This document shows positions 24,715 to 31,704 of a stretch of DNA of 31,704 nucleotides, piece by piece. Made by a program: the position numbers and the translations under genes. Origin of the DNA: Strigomonas culicis (taxonomy: Eukaryota; Euglenozoa; Kinetoplastea; Trypanosomatida; Trypanosomatidae). The stretch's first letter is position 1. Each line of letters starts with the position of its first letter. The stretch is from positions 1-31,704 of the forward strand of contig AUXH01000175.1 of the NCBI GenBank assembly GCA_000482145.1. The letters run 5' to 3'. The notes beneath the pieces are model-generated. The model was not told the origin of the DNA, made no database searches, and saw only the letters and a program-made list of their open reading frames with translations.

Positions 24715-27384
24715 ATGAGCCTTCATCTAATTGATAACGATGGCCGTCTCCAATCCGAGAAGGGCCTCGTTGAGTTCCTCACAAAGATCCTCAGCGATAA
24801 GAACGCGAAGAAGGAGGACATCATGCGCAAGGTTGGTGTCAACTACCACATCGTCGGCGTGTTTGGCGGCCAGAGCAGTGGCAAGTCCACCCTGCTGAAC
24901 CACCTGTTCGGCACCGACTTCCAGGTGCTCGACGAGCGGGTGCGTCGCGGCCAGACGACTAAGGGCGCCTTCCTCTCCAACGCGAACGAGAACTTGGAGG
25001 GGTTTGAGAAGCCGTCCGGCAAGGCCGGCAAGCCGGGCGCGGACGCGTCCAAGGCGCCGCTGCTGGTGGTGGACTTCGAGGGCACGGACGGCCTGGAGCG
25101 CGGCGAGGACCAGAGCTTCGAGCGGCAGCTGTCGCTCTTCGGGCTGAGCGCGGCCGACACGCTCATCATCAACATGTGGGCCGTGGACGTCGGGCGCTTC
25201 AACGCGGCGAACCTCAGTCTGCTGCGCACCATCTTCGAGGTCAACCTGCAGCTCTTTTCGCACGACAGCTACAAGGAGGAGGAGCGCCCGACGCTGCTCA
25301 TTGTGTTGCGCGACTTCACCGAGGAGGACACGAAGCCCAGCCTCACGACGGTGCGCAAATCGTTCGACACAATCTGGGACAACATCACGCGGCCGCCCAA
25401 GTTTGCCGGCGCGAAGATCGACGCCCTGTTCGACCTCAAGTACTACGTGATGCCGCACTACAAGCTGCAGAAACCGGAGTTCAACAAGTCCCTGGTCGAG
25501 CTGCGCCGCTGGTTCGGCGATGACCGCTGCAAGGACTACCTGTTTCGCCACCAGGCCATGTTCCGCGGCGTGCCGCTGGACGGCCTCCCGCCTTATCTGA
25601 CGAGCTGCTGGGAGGCGATCCTGACGAGCAAGGACCTGGACATCCCGACGCAGCGAGAGATGCTCGCGCAGCACCGCTGCAAGACGGCCATGGAGGAGGA
25701 GCTGCACGTCTTTTTAGATTTCATTCACCGCTTTGAGGAGCGCATCAACAAGGGTGAGATGCTGCTGCGGCTCTCGGAGCAGATGGATAAGGAGATGGCG
25801 GCCCGCGTGGAGGCGTTCCAGCAGCAGACGCGCCTGTACAACCAGGACGTCGTGAAGACGTTTAGCGAGGAGCTCGTCCAGGAGATGGGCAACGCGGTCA
25901 TGAAGGTCGTCCAGCGGTTCTCGAAGGCGATCGCCGCGGAGGTGCTGGTGGGCCTCGAGACGAGGGTGCAGAGCGCGTTGGCGGACTCCGTGCGGCACCT
26001 GCTGCGCGCCGCCCAGACGCAGCCCTTTTCGACCGCCCCTCCCCCGCCGGAGGAGGAGGACGACGACATTTTTGAGCTGCGGAGCACACAGCCCGCCGCC
26101 ACCCAGCCGTCCCGCTTCACGATGGACAACACCGCCTGCCAACACCTGGTGCGCAAGTTCTGGAAGAACATGCGCCGCAGCCTGAACGAGCTGCTCGGCG
26201 AGCTTAGCACGAACCCCCCGCCGGCCAACCTCTTCGGGCGCTACACCTCCCTGGTCGCACAGGACAGCACCGCGCGCGACAACGTGGTCTCGGAGGTGAC
26301 GGAGGCGGTGTTCAACAAGGTGCGCTCGCGCATCGGCTCCATGGCGGAGAGCGCGGCCGAGACGATGCACCGGGCGTACGAGAAGGGCCTCACGCACAAC
26401 GAGGACGGCACGGTGCGCTTCTTCTCGACCGTGAAGGGGCTGGAGAAGACCATCCCCGAGGCGCAGCAGGCCTCGCTCGTGCTGCTCGGCTGCCTCCTGT
26501 ACTTCCGCCTCGAGCTGGCCCCCGCCGCCGCGAGGGACGCGTCCGCGTCGGCCTCGACCACGACGGAGTCCGCGTGCGTGACGGCGCAGCGCGTGCGGGA
26601 CGCGAAGAAGGTGATCGCCTTCCGCGACGGCTTGTACGACCGGCAGTTCCAGCTCACCTTCACGACCATCGACCACGTCCCGCGCTACCCGTCCAACGTG
26701 GAGATCGCCCCGGAGCCGACGGACGAGCAGCTCGAGAAGAAGGCGGAGCTGACGGGCGTGGACCCCTCCTGCGTGCTCCTGAGCCAGGCGGCGCTGGAGC
26801 ATGCGTACGACCTGTTCCGGCAGAACGCGGACTTCACGACGCAGATGCAGCTCCGCACGATTGAGTCGACGAAGCAGAAGCTGCCCGCGTGGGTCCCGTT
26901 TGCGCTCTTGGTGCTCGGCTGGAATGAGATCATGTACCTGATCACGTCCCCGTCGCTGCTCATCATCGTCGGCGTCATCGTGTATCTGTTTTTCAGGAAC
27001 TACATCATCTCGCAGTGGCAGGCGTTCGAGGAATCCGGCCCGGCAAGCATCGTCATCCCGCTGCAGACGGCGCTCCGCCAGGGCATCGACCTGTACAACA
27101 GCGTGGCGCCCCCCGATATGGCGCTGCCGCAGGTCACGACGACGACAACAGCCGTGCCCCCGCCTGGCTATGCGGACCGCGACAGGGACCTGTCCACCCC
27201 GCTGCACCCCGTGTCGACGCCGGTGCAGCAATCCTCCTTCGCGCAGCCCTCGCCGGCCGCCGCGCGGCCCGCCCACACCGACCCCGCCCGCATCACCCGG
27301 CCCAGGACGTCGTCCGTCTCCGTGTCAAAGGACACATCGTCCTCTGTTCGTCACCGCTCCCGGGCCGCCAAGAAAGATGAGTAA
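24715..27384 (+). CDS. SEY1: Sey1/RHD3-family dynamin-like GTPase, ER membrane fusion
   Basis: An 889-residue protein of the Sey1/root-hair-defective-3 family, which hydrolyses GTP to fuse ER tubules. The GTPase domain shows Walker A GGQSSGKS (51-58), the threonine-bearing switch region (RRGQTTKGAF), G3 as DFEGTDGLERGED (from D120), and LRDF in the G4 position. A long helical bundle follows (about 300-710). Two closely spaced hydrophobic segments (about 725-765: FALLVLGWNEIMYLI and LLIIVGVIVYLFF) form the membrane hairpin, so both ends face the cytosol. The cytosolic tail is Ser/Pro/Thr-rich and ends in KKDE, which fits the KKxx retrieval signal. Length is near that of yeast and plant members (about 780-830), the excess being the tail. 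GTPase family call is very sure. Confidence 0.95.
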   Translation: MSLHLIDNDGRLQSEKGLVEFLTKILSDKNAKKEDIMRKVGVNYHIVGVFGGQSSGKSTLLNHLFGTDFQVLDERVRRGQTTKGAFLSNANENLEGFEKPSGKAGKPGADASKAPLLVVDFEGTDGLERGEDQSFERQLSLFGLSAADTLIINMWAVDVGRFNAANLSLLRTIFEVNLQLFSHDSYKEEERPTLLIVLRDFTEEDTKPSLTTVRKSFDTIWDNITRPPKFAGAKIDALFDLKYYVMPHYKLQKPEFNKSLVELRRWFGDDRCKDYLFRHQAMFRGVPLDGLPPYLTSCWEAILTSKDLDIPTQREMLAQHRCKTAMEEELHVFLDFIHRFEERINKGEMLLRLSEQMDKEMAARVEAFQQQTRLYNQDVVKTFSEELVQEMGNAVMKVVQRFSKAIAAEVLVGLETRVQSALADSVRHLLRAAQTQPFSTAPPPPEEEDDDIFELRSTQPAATQPSRFTMDNTACQHLVRKFWKNMRRSLNELLGELSTNPPPANLFGRYTSLVAQDSTARDNVVSEVTEAVFNKVRSRIGSMAESAAETMHRAYEKGLTHNEDGTVRFFSTVKGLEKTIPEAQQASLVLLGCLLYFRLELAPAAARDASASASTTTESACVTAQRVRDAKKVIAFRDGLYDRQFQLTFTTIDHVPRYPSNVEIAPEPTDEQLEKKAELTGVDPSCVLLSQAALEHAYDLFRQNADFTTQMQLRTIESTKQKLPAWVPFALLVLGWNEIMYLITSPSLLIIVGVIVYLFFRNYIISQWQAFEESGPASIVIPLQTALRQGIDLYNSVAPPDMALPQVTTTTTAVPPPGYADRDRDLSTPLHPVSTPVQQSSFAQPSPAAARPAHTDPARITRPRTSSVSVSKDTSSSVRHRSRAAKKDE

Positions 27385-28029
27385 GGCGGTGTGCATAATC
27401 GGCATCATCATCTATGAACAGCTCTTCTTCCCTCAACTTACAAACAAGCAAGCAAGAGCCAAATCAAAAAGAACATGAAGAAAGATGGCTCATTTCAGAC
27501 GAGAGGTTTTAAATCAACAACATACACACACGCACAAAACATCCATAAGTAAAGAAGGAACTTTATCTACATTAGAACTAGAAATTTCATCATTAATATC
27601 ATAGCCTTTTTTTATCGTTGTTTTGACGTTTTTTTCTACGTTTTCACTTGTCGTGTTTACTACTCTTTTTTTTTTTTCGTGTGCTGAACGTATCTGTTCT
27701 GTAAACAAGCAGTCTCAAGCAGTTATACTCATTACCAACATGAGAGATGGCTTTTTCCCCCTTTTCAATCACTAGATTTCACCCTGGTGCTTTTTTTTTT
27801 TGCACTAAAGAAAGAAGCCTCTTTTTTGTTTCTTGATCGCATCCCCGTCCCTCCCCTCTTCTTCTTTACCTTTTGTTTTGTCTTTTTTCGAAAACGTAAA
27901 ACTAAAAAAAAAGTTCCTTCTCTCCTTTTCTTTTTTCAAAGATCCCCTCAAATCTGCACTCACAAGAAGTGTAGGCGCACACCCACAAACCTATACCACT
28001 ACCCACGAGCATCTCTCTCGGTTCCTCTC
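27385..28029. other. Spacer between Sey1 and the first paralogue gene
   Basis: No gene supported. The left part has an A-rich stretch (about 27440-27480) and CACACACGC-type sequence. The right part has T-runs and a pyrimidine block at about 27910-27936, with AG near 27940-27941 as possible acceptor. In-frame codons from 27787 upstream of the ATG at 28030 are T-rich and overlap these signals, so they are not taken as coding. Confidence 0.5.
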
Positions 28030-28935
28030 ATGTCTGGCAAGCTGCCTTCTGAATCCGTCGAATACCAGTACAAGCCTTTTAACAAGTGCCAGTGCCCCTA
28101 CTGCACGAAGCGCCGCGAGGCGAACGCGACCAAGTTCGCGACGAGCCAGTCTGCCCTGCGCCACTCGTACGGCAAGAGCCAGGCGGGCTGCGAGTGCCTC
28201 TGTCACAGCAAGCGCAACGACGCCACGTACAACAAGAGCCACAACGCGACGGCGTTCGACCCCGACTACCCGGCCCCCGTGAACCAGACCGCGCTCAACG
28301 CGTCCCGCGGGCGCACCGGGGGGAAGGGCGGGAAGAGCGGTGCCACGCTCGCCGCGACGGCGCCGGACGGCGACGCGCCGGACGCGATGCAGGAGCTCGA
28401 CCGCCTGGAGCGCCTCCTCATCGAGGAGCACAACGCCCGTGTGCGCGCGACGCTGGAGGCGGAGCGGCTCAGCGGCCTTCGCCAGACGGGCACCACCGGC
28501 CGGCCGCGCGAGCTGCCGGAGGACATGAAGGCGTCGCACAACGAGTTCGCCCCCATGGAGACGTCCGACGCGAACGGCAGCGGCGGCTACGGCTACGGCG
28601 CGGGCAACACGTACGGCAGCACGAACCGCCAGGCGACCATCCGCGAGGCCTTCGACGCGGCGCACCGCTGCCCCGTGACGCCGCCCGTGCAGTGCACGGC
28701 GTCGCACCAGCTGCAGGATACGCTCGACGGGGTGCGCGAGATCACGCGCGACCCCGTCAACAGCGACAACCGCGGCCGTCTCGGCCGCATCGCGAACGGC
28801 GAGCGCGAGCCCAAGAAGGTGGAGCAGCACCCGGACGATGCCTCGGCGAACGAGTTCGAGTTTGGGAACAGTCTTGCGCAGAACGTGCGCTCGGGGTACC
28901 GCCCGTACGGCGCAGGTATGGTGTGGACGCCCTAG
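28030..28935 (+). CDS. Cys-motif protein, paralogue A of a tandem pair
   Basis: A 301-residue protein of unknown function, hydrophilic throughout with no membrane segment. Near the N-terminus lies a CQCPYC cluster (C20, C22, C25), and a second cluster CECLC at 54-58. A helical segment follows near residues 122-150 (LERLLIEEHNARVRATLEAE), then a conserved-looking block LQDTLDGVREI, and the very C-terminus YGAGMVWTP. All four of these have counterparts in the same order in the next gene, so the two are diverged tandem duplicates. Short motif-studded proteins of this kind are often microtubule-inner or axonemal proteins in flagellates. That is a hypothesis from style, not from a recognised domain. 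The start at 28030 gives a sensible N-terminus; upstream in-frame codons sit in pyrimidine tracts. It ends in TAG. Confidence 0.8.
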   Translation: MSGKLPSESVEYQYKPFNKCQCPYCTKRREANATKFATSQSALRHSYGKSQAGCECLCHSKRNDATYNKSHNATAFDPDYPAPVNQTALNASRGRTGGKGGKSGATLAATAPDGDAPDAMQELDRLERLLIEEHNARVRATLEAERLSGLRQTGTTGRPRELPEDMKASHNEFAPMETSDANGSGGYGYGAGNTYGSTNRQATIREAFDAAHRCPVTPPVQCTASHQLQDTLDGVREITRDPVNSDNRGRLGRIANGEREPKKVEQHPDDASANEFEFGNSLAQNVRSGYRPYGAGMVWTP

Positions 28936-29513
28936 TAGTCTCTTAGTGTAGTGCCTGCATGTCTATGTGCATATACTTCGTTCACCCGCTGAACGGGCAA
29001 TGCATATAGATGCTATAAACACTCGTCCGTTCATTTGTTTTGTAATACCAATATGTACCTTCAATCACTCGTATTATTTCCCCCTTCACCTTTTTTTTTT
29101 TGCCTTCTCCATTTTACTGATCTGTTTGTGTCATCAGTTGAGTGCACGCATGTAAATACATCCCTACAGTGGTAAACGATTCTCATGGAAGGGTTCATAT
29201 GTAAGAAACTGTCTGTCGATTTACGCGCCACCTCTCTGCGGGCTCCATTCGTGTGCTTAGTTCTTCTCTTCTTGCCGTTCTCTCCCCCTTGGTTCTGTGT
29301 TGAAATGCTGCACACTGATACTACGGTTCTCTCTCTCTCCCTTTCATCTCACACGGTTCCGCTAGTGTCCTGTTTACTTCTTCTGAAATAACTACAGAAC
29401 TTACATAGTTTTATCAAACTCAGCTATCCACGTGTTGCTTGATTCCCAAGGTAAAGGAAAGTAGTGCACTCGATCGCCACATTTTTTCTCTTTCAAACGC
29501 TTTGCTCTTTCAA
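28936..29513. other. Spacer between the two paralogue genes
   Basis: No gene supported. T-runs lie near 29091-29102, and a CT-rich block (about 29326-29350) precedes candidate AGs at 29353 onwards and ACTACAG near 29391-29397. A short pyrimidine stretch (TTTTTTCTCTTTC) runs close to the ATG at 29514. The exact acceptor is unclear. Confidence 0.45.
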
Positions 29514-30695
29514 ATGATCCGCACCCAGTGTTCCGCCTACTGCCAGTGTGACTTCTGCAAGCAGCGCACCGACGCGCTGCCGGGCGAGGCGACCTGCCGG
29601 CTGCAGCTCACCGGCGCCACCGTCTCGTCGAAGGATGCGCTGTACTATCAGAGCCTGAAGAGCAGCATGAAGGCGCAGTCGATGCAGCAGAGCCTCAAGA
29701 ACGCGTCGCGCTTTATCCCCGACGAGCAGCTGCTGAGCAGCCAGAAGAAGCGCGACGCGAAGGACTGCGCCCTCCTCGCGACCTCCGTGCCGCTGCGGCG
29801 CCGGGACCACCTGGAGGAGCTGCTCCTCCTCGAGAACAAGGCGCGGCTGCTGGAGGAGCGGCGCCTGCGGGCCGAGCGCCGCGCCTTGGGCCTGCCCGTC
29901 AGCGACGCGAGCACCCCCGCGGAGGCGACGACGCCGGTGCAGAAGCCGCGGACCCCCGTGAGTGAACCGGGCGGCGCCGCCGCGGCCGCCTGCTCCGCCG
30001 AGCACGACCTGCAGCACGTGCTCGGCCGCATCCGCGCGATAGCCGCCGCGGCGCCGGCGGGGGAGACGGCGCCCCTGACGCCCGCGCAGATCACGGAGCT
30101 GCGCGGGCTGGTGCGCGCACAGGAGGAGAGGAGCCGCCAGCAGGTGGCGGCCTGCCCCCACGCCGAGTCCCACATCTGCGACCACTGCATGAGCATCAAC
30201 GTGCAGGCGCGCCACCTCTGCCCGCAGCTCGCCGACTCCACCGCCTTCGCACAGACGGGGAAGGTGATCAACCAGGACGAGGGCATCTACTACGGGACGG
30301 CGGCCCCGCGACTGCTCGACGGCACGTACGACCCGAGGGAGGGCGTGCAGCTCGGCGAGACGCTGACGGCCTCGCAGAAGCGGCTCGGCGACAGCTACAA
30401 CACGCACCCCTACGGCAGCGGCCTCGTGTTCCTGCCACTCGGCGACAGCAGCAAGCAGCGGGAGCAGAAGAACGTGACGTTCAAGGCGGACACGCCGTCC
30501 GCTCAGTCGACGCCGAAGGTGGCGGGCGCACAGGCCCCGCCGACGGACTCGTCGATGGACAAGTTCAAGACCACTTCCTCCATGTGGCAGAGCACCAGCC
30601 AGTCCTGCAACGCGGAGATGAAGCAGTTCATGGAGTCGCAGAAGAAGCTGCAGGAGAAAGGCCGCAAGGTGTACAACAACACGGCTGCCATGTAA
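29514..30695 (+). CDS. Cys-motif protein, paralogue B of a tandem pair
   Basis: A 393-residue protein of unknown function. It starts MIRTQCSAYCQCDFCKQRTD, where C10, C12 and C15 match C20, C22 and C25 of the preceding gene. Next comes a long charged helix (HLEELLLLENKARLLEERR, about residues 101-125), an Ala/Pro linker, a block LQHVLGRIRAI that aligns with LQDTLDGVREI of the neighbour, a further Cys/His cluster (CPHAESHICDHC, about 218-229), and NTHPYGSGLVFLP (about residues 300-312), matching the end of the neighbour. Unlike the neighbour it continues for about 80 further residues, Ser/Thr/Gln/Lys-rich. No signal peptide or membrane segment is seen. The upstream in-frame TTG codon at 29439 is not a credible start. 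Confidence 0.82.
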   Translation: MIRTQCSAYCQCDFCKQRTDALPGEATCRLQLTGATVSSKDALYYQSLKSSMKAQSMQQSLKNASRFIPDEQLLSSQKKRDAKDCALLATSVPLRRRDHLEELLLLENKARLLEERRLRAERRALGLPVSDASTPAEATTPVQKPRTPVSEPGGAAAAACSAEHDLQHVLGRIRAIAAAAPAGETAPLTPAQITELRGLVRAQEERSRQQVAACPHAESHICDHCMSINVQARHLCPQLADSTAFAQTGKVINQDEGIYYGTAAPRLLDGTYDPREGVQLGETLTASQKRLGDSYNTHPYGSGLVFLPLGDSSKQREQKNVTFKADTPSAQSTPKVAGAQAPPTDSSMDKFKTTSSMWQSTSQSCNAEMKQFMESQKKLQEKGRKVYNNTAAM

Positions 30696-31207
30696 AATAG
30701 CATTGTATCACTGTACCGTAGCGACCGTACTCTCTCTCTTCGCTAGTCATTAGTCGCAAGAAAACAAACAAGCAAAAACAAAAACGAAGAAAAAAAAACA
30801 AAAACAATAGTACGGTTTTGTTTTTATGTTTACTTTTACTTTTTCTATGCAAATTTCAATGAGTTATACTTTTATTCCGTAATATCTACAATGTACGTTT
30901 TTGTATTCGTCATCTTTTCTTTGAAAATGTAAATATGTACACCTTGTACACATCATCCGTATTGCCTTTTTATATCCGCAGGTACGATTTATGAATTCTC
31001 TCTGTTTTTCTTTTTGCTTTGTCTCGATCCTTGATTGATTTTCCCTTCACTCTTGAGATTGCACGAAACAGATTTCGATTTGCGCACGGCACACCCATCA
31101 TTTTCTTCTTCCATTATTCTCCTCCATTCTTCGTTATATACTATGATAATACATGATACTGCTCGTGAAAGATTGCGTTGTTGGCTGAACCATATAGCCA
31201 TTCATCC
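30696..31207. other. Spacer before the last gene
   Basis: No gene supported on either strand. An A-rich stretch (about 30758-30810, AAAACAAAC-type) lies behind the stop codon, like those behind several other genes here. Further right it is T-rich, with a pyrimidine-rich part at about 30998-31020. AG positions close to the ATG at 31208 are few, so the acceptor is not fixed. Confidence 0.45.
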
Positions 31208-31704
31208 ATGAACATCAAGGCGAAGCAAGTGGACCCGAACCGGGCGGCTGCTGTAGCCAAGGGAAATCTGAGCTCCAAGGCAAAGCCGAAAGAGAACAAT
31301 TACTTTTACTACCAACAGGAGCAGGAGCGTGCGAGGCGAGAGGGGGCCGACGGGAGCAGCTCTTCTGAGTCCAGCGAGGGCACGCCCCGCGCGGCCCCGG
31401 CCGCGCGCCAACGCGCCACCTCCGCGACGGCCACGACGGCCGCACCGAAGGCAGCGGCACCGCGACACACGGGGTCCGATGTGGACAGTGATCAGGAGCT
31501 GCTGGAGGCGGCGCGGCGGCGGACGGAGCTCTTCCTGCGGCCCCCGTCCGACAGGAGGTACAAGGCACCCGCTGCGCGGGAGAACGCGCGCTGGCTGACC
31601 TACGAGACGTCCAAGAGGGCGTGCGAGGCCGAAGAGGCGGCGGTGCTCAGCAGCGGGCCGCCGCCCGGGCCGGCCGGGGCGGTGGCGGCCCCGCAGCGCG
31701 CGCG
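31208..31704 (+). CDS. Start of a further gene, cut by the window edge
   Basis: An open frame from ATG 31208 to the end of the window (about 165 residues, no stop). It begins MNIKAKQVDPNRAAAVAKGN, then a charged stretch with NNYFYYQQEQERARREG, a Ser/Glu-rich and Ala/Thr/Pro-rich region, and a more ordered part (DSDQELLEAARRRTELFLRP; ARWLTYETSKRACEAEEA). GC-rich codon use matches the preceding genes and the AT-to-GC switch falls right at the ATG, which supports coding. I do not recognise the protein. It has only one Cys in the visible part, so it is not obviously a third member of the preceding pair. Confidence 0.7.
   Translation, partial: MNIKAKQVDPNRAAAVAKGNLSSKAKPKENNYFYYQQEQERARREGADGSSSSESSEGTPRAAPAARQRATSATATTAAPKAAAPRHTGSDVDSDQELLEAARRRTELFLRPPSDRRYKAPAARENARWLTYETSKRACEAEEAAVLSSGPPPGPAGAVAAPQRA

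Noticed and set aside
25714..27276. Minus-strand open frame (520 aa) opposite Sey1
   Set aside because: Shadow frame of a GC-rich gene with no domain and repetitive Arg/Leu/His composition.
1..31704. CRISPR arrays, insertion sequences, retroposons or bacterial-style operons
   Set aside because: No spaced direct repeats, transposase or reverse-transcriptase motifs or ribosome-binding sites were seen; the layout is that of a kinetoplastid polycistron.

Overview
The window reads as nuclear DNA of a trypanosomatid (Kinetoplastea). All sixteen genes lie on the + strand without introns. GC-rich coding regions alternate with AT-rich spacers, and most genes are preceded by a long pyrimidine tract and an AG just before the ATG. 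That is the layout of a polycistronic unit processed by spliced-leader trans-splicing. Standard stop codons (TAA, TAG, TGA) are all used. I cannot name the genus. From memory, RPN8, a DDX3-type helicase and RPS2 are also near neighbours in Leishmania, but this was not checked here.

Layout, left to right. 0.5-1.9 kb: two AT-rich genes, a 102-aa possible ubiquitin-like protein and an Rtf2-type RING protein. 2.2-5.3 kb: a 1036-aa leucine-rich-repeat protein with a very acidic insert. 5.8-8.1 kb: a tandem pair of aldo-keto reductases of the prostaglandin F synthase type. 8.6-11.6 kb: ribosomal protein S2, a mitochondrial-looking WW-like/DUF1279 membrane protein, and ribosomal protein L17. 12.0-14.2 kb: a degenerate kinesin motor fused to MORN repeats. 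14.6-16.6 kb: a TPR protein whose reading frame appears broken once near its N-terminus. 17.1-19.0 kb: a DED1/DDX3-family DEAD-box helicase with an RGG tail. 19.0-21.15 kb: a long gene-free stretch, A-rich then T-rich, with several small hairpins. 21.15-22.2 kb: proteasome lid subunit RPN8. 22.8-24.2 kb: a Cys/His/Pro-rich zinc-knuckle protein. 24.7-27.4 kb: a Sey1/RHD3 ER-fusion GTPase ending in a dilysine motif. 28.0-30.7 kb: two divergent tandem paralogues sharing four blocks. 31.2 kb to the end: the start of a further gene cut by the window edge.

The genes do not form a pathway; trypanosomatid polycistrons mix functions. Protein production and turnover (RPS2, RPL17, DDX3, RPN8) sit beside probable cytoskeletal or flagellar candidates (kinesin-MORN, LRR, TPR, the paralogue pair), mitochondrial and ER membrane proteins, and redox enzymes. 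The most unusual items are the kinesin pseudo-motor/MORN fusion, the newly noticed paralogue family at 28-30.7 kb, the WW-like domain in front of DUF1279, and the 2.2-kb gap behind the helicase gene. No mobile element, CRISPR array, tRNA or rRNA was recognised.
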